From Cryptomeria japonica (Eukaryota > Streptophyta > Pinopsida > Cupressales > Cupressaceae): a stretch of DNA of 64,000 bases. The stretch lies in contig NC_081408.1 of the NCBI RefSeq assembly GCF_030272615.1, positions 620,060,476 through 620,124,475 on the forward strand, written 5' to 3'. The notes below the pieces were generated by a model. That model had not been told where the DNA came from. It was given only the letters and a program-made list of their open reading frames with translations, and searched no databases. Made by a program: the position numbers and the translations under genes. Shown here piece by piece: positions 35,341 to 46,280 of the stretch; the first letter of the stretch is position 1, and each line of letters opens with the position of its first letter.

Positions 35341-38300
35341 TTGAAGCATATTTGTGTTAAAATTCCATTGTTGCAAGCAATAAAAGATGTTCCCATATAT
35401 GGTAAGGCACTGAGAGAAGCATGTCTAAAAAAACCTGGCAGGAAGAAAAAGGATCCACAAACAATGCATGTTATGGGTCAACTGGCAGATATTATGTTAG
35501 GCAAAATTGCCATTCCAAAGTATTCTGATCCAGGTAGTCCTATTATGAGTATAGTCATTAATGACAATCAAATAAAAAATATTTTGATTGATTTAGGGGC
35601 AACCATTAATGTAATGACAAGGGAAGTAATGAAACAACTTGAGATCAATAGTTTAAGGCCTATACCCATAGTTCTCTAGCTTGTTGATAGCTCTACAATG
35701 AGACCTGATGTTATCATAGAGGATGTAGTAGTTATTTTGGATTCCTGGGAATATCTTGCAAACTTTATGATTTTATCTCCAAAAGCAACATTGGGAGGAT
35801 ATCTGGTCATTTTGGGTAGACCTTGGCTTGCCACAGCTGATGCATATATTGGATGTAGATCAGGGGATATGACTATTTCATATGGGAGTTCTACAAAAAC
35901 ATTAGCCTTGTATTCTCCAGCACAACCCCAACTTGAACAACAACAAGCCATTTGGCCTATTTTAGGAGAAGAATCTGAGGAAATTGACTCTATTAATCAC
36001 CTTATAATGATTAATCGAGGACCACTGATGCAGTTATATGATGAGGAACCAATTCTTTGTAAAATTCTGATAAATGAATTAATAGAAGACCAGGAATTGC
36101 AGGAATTGGTTCTACATGTTGTAGGTTTGGACTTTCCTGCAGCCACTAATATACTGCATACTCTATTGCCACAAGAATTATCTTCTCATTTTTCTGATAT
36201 AAACCAGATTGATCTTACTATTAAGATAGAAGTGGAATTGAATAAATATTTGAATATCAATAGAGATCTATTAGATAGTCAAAAAGAGGGCCTTGTGGAC
36301 TTGTTGAAACTTCATAAAAATGCTTTTGCATGGGATTACAAGGATATGAATGGGATAGATCCAACATTTTGCACCCACTGTATTTATATAAAGGAAGAGA
36401 GTTGCCACTTAGACAACCTTAAAGAAGAATCAATCCTGCCTTGAAAGAGATAGTTAAAGAATAATTGCAAAAGTTATTAAAAGCTGGGTTTATCTATCCT
36501 ATCTCTGATAGCCAATGGGTATCACCTCTGGTCATAGTCCCTAAAAAAGGAGGAAAATGGAGGGTATGTGTTGATTATAGATCTTTGAATTTAGCAACAA
36601 GAAAAGATCATTTTCCATTACCATTTGTGGATTAGGTATTGGATTCTCTAGCTGGTAAAAGATATTTTTCATTCCTTGATGGATTTAGTGGCTACAATCA
36701 GATCCAGATAGCCGCCGAGGATCAAGAGAAGACAACATTTACTTGTCCATGGGGCATGTATGCATATTATGTTCTTCCTTTTGGGTTGTGTAATGCTCCA
36801 GCCACTTTTCAAAGAGCAGTGATTAGTATTTTTTCTTATATTTCTCAAGATATTATGGAAATTTACATGGATGACTTTACAACTTATGGTTTTGAATTTG
36901 AGCAAGCATTGGGTAATCTGAAAAAAGTTTTGCAGCGATGTGAAGACTACAATTTGTCCTTAAATAGTGAGAAGTGATTCATCATGATGGAAGAAGGAAT
37001 AGTCCTTGGTCATCATATCTTTGTACAAGGCATCCAAGTGGATCCAACAAAAATTGAGGTCATTCAGCATATTAATGACCCTATGAAGCAGAAAGATGTA
37101 AGAAGTTTTCTTGGTCATGCTGGATACTACAGATGGTTTATCAAAGATTTTAGTAAAATTGCAAGTCCCTTATATTCACTGCTTACTAAAGATACGGAGT
37201 TTAAATGGACCCCAGCATGCAATGAAGCTTTCTTAAAGCTTATGCATGCTTTGACTCAAGCACTAGTTCTTAAAGGCCCAAATTGGTCTCTACCATTCCA
37301 AATCCACATAGATGCATCTGATTATGCAATAGGAGCAGTGTTAGGACAGAAAATTGACAAATTGGAAAATGCAATATATTATATTAGCAAGAACTTGCAG
37401 GGATCTGAGTTGAATTACACAGTCACTAAAAAGGAAATGCTAGCTGTCATATATGCACTTAACAAATTTAGACATTATATCACAGGATATCCCATATTTG
37501 TGCATACAGATCATATTGCAATTAGATATCTCATGAATAAACCATCAATTACAGGTAGATTAGCTCGCTGGTTATTGTTGATACAGGAATTTGATATCAC
37601 AGTTGTTGATAAACTAGGGAAGTCTAATGTGGTTGCAAATTATCTTTCAAGACTTCAATTGCAAGAAGATTCTACAGTGATAGATGACGCTTTTCCAGAT
37701 GAACATTTGTTTCTCACTCAAGCTCACACTCCTTGGTATGCTGATATTGCCAACTATTTAGCTGTAGCTAAGATGCCAATTTATTTTTCTCCTAAGGAAA
37801 GAAGGTTGCTAGTTGAAAAAAGTTTTAACTTCTCATGGATTGTTGATTGTCTATTTTACACTAGACCTGATCAAGTCATGCGAAGATGTGTCAGAGAATA
37901 TGAAACGTATGACATGCTACATGCATGTCATGATGAGCCATGTGGAGGCCATTTTGCTGCCAAAAGAACAACACTGAAAATACTCAATACAGGATACTAT
38001 TGGCCTGCATTACATAAGGATGCAACACAGTACACATGGAAATGTGACAGATGTTAGTGAATGGGAAGACCTACAAAATTTGATGAGATTCCACTTTATC
38101 CACAAATATTAGTTGCACCATTTCATAAGTGGGGATTAGATTTTGTTGGTCCAATTGATCCACCTTCTAATGGCAGATCTTATATTTTGGTATGTACAGA
38201 CTATGTAACAAAATAGAAGCTTGTGCCATGACACATGCAAGAGATAATAAGGTAGCTGAGTTTCTTTATAAAGAGATATTTACAAGATATGGAGTACCAA

Positions 38301-39167
38301 GAGAAATTGTCTTAGACTAGGGACCTCAATTTACTTCAACATTGATAAAAGCTTTGGTCAATGAATACAATATAAGGCACATAAAATCTATTCCATATCA
38401 TCCATAGGCTAATGGACAAATAGAAGTTACAAATAGAGAGCTTGAGGGTATTCTTACAAAAATAGTGTCTATTCACAAGAAAGATTGGTCTCATCAGCTT
38501 TCAAAATCAATTTGGGCATATAGAACAACTTGGAAAACACCAATTAGTTTCACACCTTTTGAGATGGTTTATGGCAAAACAACAATGATGCCTATTGAAT
38601 TTGAGCATAAAACCCCGAGGACAGCTTTGCAATTAAATATGACATTATCTAAAGCACAGAAAGAACACATTCAACAATTAAATGCTCTAGATGAATGGAG
38701 GAAAATAGGTGTTCAACAGACAGAATTGATTCAAAGCCAAAGAGCAAAATGGCATGATAAATATATCAGGGAAAAGAAATTCAAAGCTGATGACTGGGCA
38801 CTACTGTATGATTCCAGATATAAAGATGCTATGGGAAAAACTTCAAACCAGGTGGTTAGGTCCGTATGAGATAGAAGAAGTTTTCCAGAATGGAGCTGTT
38901 TGTTTGTCCACAATTGATCCTATTTGATTCAAACTCTTAGTAAATGGTCACCGACTGCATCTATATCATAAGATAGCTACTAAAGAGGAGTTCCTACAGT
39001 AATTTGCTCGATAGGATGAAACAAAGGTTCTTGGAGCAACAGATAAGGTTCCTGTAGCAATTGATAATGATCCTACAACAACTCATCAACTTCCTACTGC
39101 AATTGAGCAAGGTAATAAAGGTAAAGTTCCTGCAGCCTCTGTAGTGAACATATTTGTTGCTTCATAA
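35341..39167 (+). pseudogene. pol: Gypsy pol: protease, RT, RNase H, integrase, broken
   Basis: Protease: ILIDLGATINVM with active Asp at 35590, and LGRPWLATADAYIGC at about 35813. RT: SPLVIVPKKGGKWRVCVDYR near 36525, FSFLDGFSGYNQI, LPFGLCNAPATFQ and the catalytic YMDD at 36864-36875. RNase H: HIDASDYAIGAVLGQ at about 37305 and HTDHIAIRYLMN. Integrase: a zinc region ending YTWKCDRC at 38054, WGLDFVGPI, DxGPQF at 38315 and ANGQIEVTNRE at 38410, then a C-terminal domain with NGHRLHLYHK. It copies the RNA to DNA and inserts it. Stops at 35677, 36633, 36975, 38055, 38058, 38214, 38318 and 38405, with frameshifts near 36400-36440 and 38214. Many stops are TAG where the family has Gln. Confidence 0.93.
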
Positions 39168-39388
39168 AAAAATGTTTCCATATTTTATGGGATTATTCTT
39201 CTCCGTAAATAAAATCCCATCCACGTCATTCCATCCCATGTTCTTACCTATCATTTCACTTCATTTCGCCATCATTATCATACAACTACATGTACGTGTA
39301 TATTGTGTTTTGTTTTAATTATGCATTTATTAGTTCATTATGATAATATCCTTTTTAAATCCACTCCTCCTCGAAATCTTGTCAGCTT
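39168..39388. other. Gypsy sequence between pol and the copia-1 insertion
   Basis: Short non-coding part of the gypsy element. It resumes at 46041. Confidence 0.7.
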
Positions 39389-39393
39389 GTGTG
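39389..39393. repeat. Left TSD of copia-1 (GTGTG)
   Basis: GTGTG precedes the element and the same five bases follow at 46036-46040. Confidence 0.95.
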
Positions 39394-40454
39394 TGTTAGG
39401 TCTCGAAGACAACTGAGAGGGGGGGGTGAATCAATTGTCTAATAAATTCAAACCAAAAACAACTCAATCAACTTAATGCTTAATACCGATAAACTAGTTA
39501 AGTATGTCGGTAGATAGTGTTAACAGTTAATTTCTATACCAGTAAAGATTAATGCATGAAACATAAACACAAAGTCATCCACAACACACAACACCAATAT
39601 TTGTACGTGGAAACCCTGTAAGGGGAAAAACCATGGTGGGAAACCTTACCCACAATCAGATGATACTACTATTGATAGTAAGTATACATAAATGGGGTCT
39701 GCACATGCAGAAAGGCCAATAGCCTAGAGCTCACTGCTCAATCACAAAATGGGAGTCACACTGACTACAGTTGGATGGTTAAATCCAATAAGAATGTACT
39801 GCACAAAATAGCATCTTCATATGCTAGATTCAGTACCGGTGTAATGCTGATATGCTTCCACAAAAACCTAGCTTCACCTTCAAATGATGTCTTCATGTAT
39901 AGCTCTGCTTAGTCTCGCATATACCTTCACTTAATTCTTTTTCGCATTCCACATTCGATCTTACAAATAAGATCTTACATTTATACCATAACCTAAGACC
40001 AATTTTAGTAGGTCGGCTCTACAAGATATTACAATAAAAACATTTTACAAACAATATAATATCCAATGCAATAACTGATTAAACATGTCGGCTTGAAGCA
40101 TTTACAACAATAATAAATCATCTCCATAGCATGCCATGCTAATCTGGAAAAGATAAACCTATCGGTGTAACCCTAGGTAACCCTAGACCTATCTGTCGAT
40201 AAAAGCAAATATGCAAATATGAATATACCAATGATTAATTCTTAAAAACAAAGTGTCCACACGATGTCTTTGACATTACCAAGTGCCTTCCATATCATTC
40301 CAAGTGTCGGTGATCATTATATCCTGTCGGTGAACCATATACCAGTAACTGTGCAATAGTTACTTGCTTGCCGATGAATGTTGCTAGATCTCTAGAGTGC
40401 TAGTGCTTTGGTAGGTGTTGACATCAATGACAAAACCATATCAAAATACCAACA
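39394..40454 (-). repeat. Copia-1 3' LTR
   Basis: On the plus strand it starts TGTTAGGTCTCG and ends AAATACCAACA, 1061 bases. Near-identical to 44995-46035 apart from a short deletion in the latter near 45620-45650. Confidence 0.95.
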
Positions 40455-40468
40455 ATCTCCCCCTTTGG
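40455..40468 (-). promoter_or_regulatory. Copia-1 polypurine tract
   Basis: Minus strand CCAAAGGGGGAGAT directly upstream of the 3' LTR; primes plus-strand DNA synthesis in LTR elements. Confidence 0.85.
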
Positions 40469-40840
40469 CATTGATGGCAACACAAGATGGAAAAACCATC
40501 AAAGTGCCAAAATAGAAATGCCAAAAACCAAAAACTAACAATCTCTCCAAAAAGATCATAACTAGAATATAGAAAGTAATAGTCTCTCTCAAACAACAAT
40601 CTCTCCCCCTAGGAGCAATATGTGTTATTCAAAGTTCTCTTATAAGATAATGTGTTTTTCCATAGATATCTCTCCCCCTTTGACATCAAATGCCAAAGTT
40701 ATAATAATACCAAGTTCATATACAAAATACCAATCAATTCAATATACCAACTACTCCCCCTGAGAAGTCGCTTCCTCATCAAAGACCTGAGTAAAAGATT
40801 TGTCTTTTAGTTCTGTCGGTTGATGGCAATCATCAACTGT

Positions 40841-43800
40841 CTAGGTCTCTACCGGTGGTGGCACAACTCCAAGATGATCTCTGAGATATTCAAAAGTCTC
40901 CTTAGGCAAAGGTTTTGTGAAAATATCTGCAAGTTGTTCTTTAGTATTCACATAAGCCAGTTTTATCTCTTTTTCTTCAACTTTTTCCCTTAGAAAATTC
41001 AATTTGATAGAAACATGTTTTGTTTTTGAATGTAATACTGGATTCTTAGATATATCAATTGTTGCAGTGTTATCATAATATATAGTAATAGGTTCCTTGC
41101 ATTTTACCTTTATGTCTTTCAACATTTGTTTGAGCCATAGTACCTGTGTACAGTTAGTTGCTGCTACAACATATTCTGATTCTGCTGTTGATAAAGATGT
41201 ACAACTCTATTTCTTACTTAACCAAGAGACTAATCTCTTTCCAAGAAAGAATAATCTGTCGGTGGTTCTTTTTCTATCATCCGCATCTCCTACCCAATTT
41301 GCATCTGTGTATGCACATAGATCAAAATTTTAATCTCTAAGATACCATAATCTAAGATTTGCAGTGCCTTGTAAGTACCAGAAAATCCTTTTTACTGCTG
41401 ATTCATGATTTTCTCTAGGATTACTTTGAAATCTAGAAACAATACATACTGCATTCATAATATTAGGTCCGATTTGTGTCAAATACAGTAAACCTCCTAT
41501 CATAGATTTGTATCTAGTTGGATTAACAGGTGTAGATTCATCCCTTTGAGATAATTTGTCATTTGTAGTCATAGGTATGCTTACCAGTTTAGAGTTTTCC
41601 ATCCCAAATTTCTTTAGTAACTCTTTCAAGTACTTGAATTGACTCAAAAATATACCTTTGTCAATCTGTGAAATCTGCAATCCTAAAAAGAATTTTATTT
41701 CTCCAATCATAGACATTTCAAATTCTTGCTGCATTTTAATAGAAAATTCTTTACATAATCCATCTTCTCCTCCAAAGATTATATCATCAACAAATACTTC
41801 TATAATCAAGATGTCATCATTAGTTATTTTGTAATATAAGTTGTTGTATGTATTTCCTTTAGTAAAACCAATCTTTAAAAGATACTTATCCAACCTTGCA
41901 TACCAAGCTCTTGGGGCTTGTTCCAATCCATACAGAGCTTTTCTTAACCTGCAAACCATATCATTGTCATCTGTCAAAGAAAATCCATCAAGTTGTTCAA
42001 TATAGACTTCCTCTTCAAGATCTTCATTCAAGAATGCACATTTAATATCCATTTGATAAACTTTGTAGTTCTTGTGAGCTGCAAAAGCCAAGAGTCTGCC
42101 TCAATTCTAGCTACCGGTGCAAAGGTTTCATTGTAATCAACTCCTTCTTTTTGAGAATATCTCTTACACACTAGTCTTGCTTTATTTCTGACAACCTTAC
42201 CATCTTCATTAAGTTTGTTTCTAAATACCCATTTGGTTCCAATTATATTTTTATCTTTAGCCCGGGGAACTAATGTCCAAGTATTATTGTTCTCAATTTG
42301 TTCTAATTCTTCTTCCATAGCTTTAATCCAAAATTTATCTTCACATGCCTCATTAACAGATGATGGTTCAATTTGAGAAATAAGACATACCTTTTGATTT
42401 TCCAATCTTCCTCTTGTCATAACTCCTTTAAATTTGTTTCCAATTATCTGATCTTCAAAATGATTCAATTTTACATACCGAGGTGCCTTAGTTTGCTGTT
42501 GTTCTTCAATTACTGTGGAATCCTCTGATGGTACCGAGGTTACAAGATCTTCATTCTGTGCCGGTGGATTTAGTGTAGGTTCATTTGTCACAAATTCTGT
42601 TTCTGGTTCAGAATCTATATACCTTGAAGTTCCTCTGAATTGTTCATCAATTTTTACATTTGTACTCTCAACAATTTTTTGCAATCTCTTATTAAAACAT
42701 CTATATGCCTTGCTTTTAGATGAATAACCAAGAAATATTCCTTCATCACTTCTAGGATCAAATTTGCCAATATACTCATCTCTTCTAATATAACATTTAC
42801 TTCGAAAAATTCTGAAATACTTAAGAGTAGGAGTATTACCGGTTTCACCTTTGATGTGAACTTTGTTGAATGTATAGACGACTGTGCTGACTGCTTCTCT
42901 CCAATATACATGTGGTAAATTTGCTTCAGATAACATACTTGCTGCATCCAAGATAGTTCTGTTTTTCCTTTCAACAACTCCATTCTGCTATGGTGTCCGG
43001 GGTGCTGATAGTTGTCTTCTAATTCCATTCACTTCACAGAATATATTAAAGTCCTTATATGTGAATTCTCCTCCTTGATCTGATATTAAACATTTGATTT
43101 TCTTATTGGTTTCATTTTCAACCATTGCTTTCAACAGTTTGAACTTTCCAAGTGCTTCTGATTTTTCTCTGAGAAAAGTAACCCAACACATTCTAGAATA
43201 ATCATCAATAATTAGCATGAAATATCTATCACCTTGAAAGCTTTTAGTTCTAGCTAGACCACATAAATCAATGTGAATCAAATCAAGAGCATTTTTGGAT
43301 TTTTTCTAGAATACTTTTGAAACTAGCTCTAACTTGTTTTCCAAATTGACATTCCTTACATATTGTATTTTGAGGTTTCACAATTTTAGGTAGATCTCTA
43401 ACTGCCTTAGAAGAACTAATTTTTATCATGCAATCAAAGTTTACATGACATAGTCTCTTATGCCATAACCAACTTTCATCTATGTGTGTAATCAAGCATG
43501 CCTTTTCACTGTTATTCAAATGAAAGATATTACCTCTAGTCTGATTACCGGTTGCAATTTCTAAACCAGTTCTATTCATGATTTTGCATTTTCCATTCTT
43601 AAATTGTAACTAAAATCCTTTCTCAACTAGTTAACCAACACTTAAAAGATTATGCTTTAATCCTTCAACATAGTAGACATTCTCAGTGGTATTCTTATCA
43701 TCAAGAGATATTGTACCCTTACCTTTGATTTAACAGGCTTTGTCATCCCCAAATCTTACTAAACCTCCATTGTATTCTTGAAAGTTCAAGAATTTACCTT

Positions 43801-44938
43801 TGTCTCATGTCATATGATGTGAGCATCCTAAGTCAATGATCCATTCATCCTTTACTTCAACTTTAGCTGCTAGGGCTTGTTCTACTAGTTGAGCAGTAGG
43901 TGTCGGTTGATCTTCTGTTATAGCAACAAAAAACCATCCATTGTCTGTTGGATCCTCATCAGAATCATCAGTCACACCTTCATCAACAATGTAACAAGAT
44001 TTGTCTTTGTTCTTTTTAAATCTGTATCTCTGATATTCAGGATTAGGCTTGTATGTTCTTCTAGCTTCTTCTCTTAGTCTAGCATGTCTATCAGGGCATC
44101 TCAAAGCCATATGACCAATCTTATTGCAGTTAAAACATTTAAAGGGTGCGTTACCTTCATATTTACTTCCAACTGGACCTTTTGGCATTTTCCTTGCAAA
44201 TAGTGCTTCAAGTTCTTCAAGTTCTTCAAGTTCTCTTGCATAAAAAGCTTTCCAATCTGAGTTGTCAAATGATGGAGCAGATTTTGTTGATGCTTTAAAG
44301 GCCAAATTTGTCTTTATAGTAGCAACAGGACCAAATTCCTCAATTTCAAAGGCTGAAAGTTTTCCAATTAATGTATCCCTAGTTACTGATGTATTAGGCA
44401 TTGTTCTCAACTCATTTATAGCAGTAACCTTCATTTTATATGCCAGTGGCAATCCTCTTAAGATTTTTGAAACAATTTCATCCTCACTCAAGGTTCCTCC
44501 ACAACATTTAATACCCAAAACAATTTCATTTACTCTTTCCATAAAAGAAAAAATCCTTTCATCTTCTTCCATTTTCAGATGTTCATACCTGACTCAGAAG
44601 CTTTCAAGTTTTGCAATCTTGACTACGGAATCTCCTTCATTCAATGTTTCCAGATGATCCCAAATAGCTTTAGCAATAGACCTATCTGATAATCCCATGA
44701 TTTGTTGATCTGATAAAGCGCTCAAAAGTGCTTCTCTTGCTCTGCAATCATTCTCCTCATCTTTGGCTAAGGTAGTTGGAGTGGTTTGACTAGCTACAAC
44801 AGTAGTATAACCATTCTTTGTAACTTCCCATATGTCTTTACCAATGCAATTCATATGTGTCTCCATCCTGATCTTCCATATCCCATAGTTGGTTCCATCA
44901 AGTTTAGGACTCTCCTTCCTAAAATAATTAGTAGTCAT
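40841..44938 (-). pseudogene. Copia-1 gag-pol polyprotein, broken
   Basis: Reads leftward from the ATG at 44938. Gag: KLDGTNYGIWKIRMETHM, then a UBN2-type core (DERIFSFMERVNEI, ILRGLPLAYK) and a zinc knuckle CFNCNKIGHMALRC at 44096-44137. Protease: WIIDLGCSHHMT near 43810, where the family has DSG, so the motif may be damaged. Pre-integrase LWHKRLCHV near 43460. Integrase: HIDLCGLARTKS, IIDDYSRMCWV, SDQGGEF at 43080 and NGIRRQLSAP, then a TAG at 42988-42990. RT: TKWVFRNKLNEDG, MDIKCAFLNEDLEEEVY and catalytic FVDD at about 41783-41794. RNase H: an ADDRKST-like region near 41260 and KTKHVSIKLNFLRE near 41010. Breaks include a TGA between gag halves near 44575, frameshifts near 43283 and 42090, and a TAG near 41206. 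Confidence 0.94.
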
Positions 44939-44980
44939 CGGATCTCCTCAAGTTGTTAAACTTCTGCAAAAGAGGACTAT

Positions 44981-44992
44981 GCTCTGATACCA
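44981..44992 (-). promoter_or_regulatory. Copia-1 primer-binding site (tRNA-iMet)
   Basis: Minus strand TGGTATCAGAGC, two bases inside the 5' LTR. It is the standard 12-base complement of plant initiator tRNA-Met used by copia elements. Confidence 0.95.
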
Positions 44993-44994
44993 AT

Positions 44995-46035
44995 TGTTAG
45001 GTCCCGGAGACAACTGAGAGGGGGGGGTGAATCGGTTGTCTAATAAATTCATACTAAAAACAACTCAACCAACTTAATGCTTAATACCAGTAAACCAATT
45101 AAGTATGTCGATAGACAATGTTAACAATTAATTGCTATACCGGTAAAGATTAATGCATGAAACATAAACACAAAGTCATCCACAACACATAACACCAATA
45201 TTTGTACGTTGAAACCCTGCAAGGGGAAAAACCACGATGGGAAACCTTACCCACAATCAGATGATACTACTGTAGATAGTAAGTGTACATAAATGGGGTC
45301 TACACATGCAGAAAGGCCAACAACCTAGAGCTCACTGCTCAATCACAAAATGGGAGTCACACTAACTATAGTTGGATGGTTAAATCCAATAAGAATGTAC
45401 TGCACAAAATAGCATCTTCATATGTTGGATTTAGTACCGATGTAATGTTGATATGCTTCCACAAAAACCTAGCTTCACCTTCAAATGATGTCTTCATGTA
45501 TAGCTCTGCTTAATCTCGCATATACCTTCACTTAATTCTTTTTCGCATTCCACATTCGATCTTACAAATAAGATCTTACATTTATACCATAACCTAAGAC
45601 CAATTTTAGTATATTTGCTCTACAAGATATTGCAATATAATATCTAATGCAATAACCGATTAAACATGTTAGCTTAAAGCATTTACAACAATAATAAATC
45701 ATCTCCATAGCATGCCATGCTGATCTGGAAAAGATAAACCTGCCGGTGTAACCCTAGGTAACCCTGGACATATTTGCTGGTAAAAGCAAATATGAAAATA
45801 TGAATATACCAATGATTAATTCTTCAAAACAAAGTGTCCACACGATGTCTTCGACATTACCAAGTGCCTTCCATATCATTCCAAGTGTCGGTGATCATTA
45901 TATCCTGTCGGTGAACCATATACCAGTAACTGTGCAATAGTTACTTGCTTGTCGGTGAATGCTGCTGGATCTCCAGAGTGCTAGTGCTTTAGTAGGTGTT
46001 GACATCAAGGACAAAACCATACCAAAATACCAACA
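44995..46035 (-). repeat. Copia-1 5' LTR
   Basis: 1041 bases, plus-strand start TGTTAGGTCCCGG and end CCAACA. Carries a minus-strand TATAAATG near 45583 that would serve as promoter. Confidence 0.95.
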
Positions 46036-46055
46036 GTGTGGACATGTGCTAGGTT

Positions 46056-46070
46056 AAGTTGGGGGATGTG
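46056..46070 (+). promoter_or_regulatory. Internal polypurine-tract-like sequence of gypsy
   Basis: AAGTTGGGGGATGTG lies between pol and the extra ORF and is almost the same as the terminal polypurine tract AAGTTGGGGGGCATG at 48661. It could act as a second plus-strand primer or mark an ancestral junction where the extra ORF was added. Confidence 0.5.
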
Positions 46071-46280
46071 CTTTATGGTTCAGTTTCCAAAGTGATTGAT
46101 TATCCATCCTTTCTAGTACTCCGAATTGATTTCTTTTCATCATTGCTTATTATGCTATTATTTCACACAAGGGAATAATAAATTTTGCTGCCAGAATTGA
46201 GATATGTATGGGAATTTCAATTTAGTAAGTCTGTTAGATATTTTGGTTCAGCTACAGAATAAAAAATAGCAGAGTAAGAG

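Larger units (their letters stand above)
39394..46035 (-). mobile_element. Copia-1: complete Ty1/copia element nested in gypsy
   Basis: Minus-strand element with both LTRs, a PBS, gag-PR-INT-RT-RNase H in copia order, a polypurine tract and a perfect TSD. It interrupts the gypsy element after its pol gene, so it is the younger of the two. Total 6642 bases. The same LTR family left a solo LTR at 20599-21668. Reading frames are broken by few stops and shifts, which suggests more recent insertion than copia-2. Confidence 0.96.
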
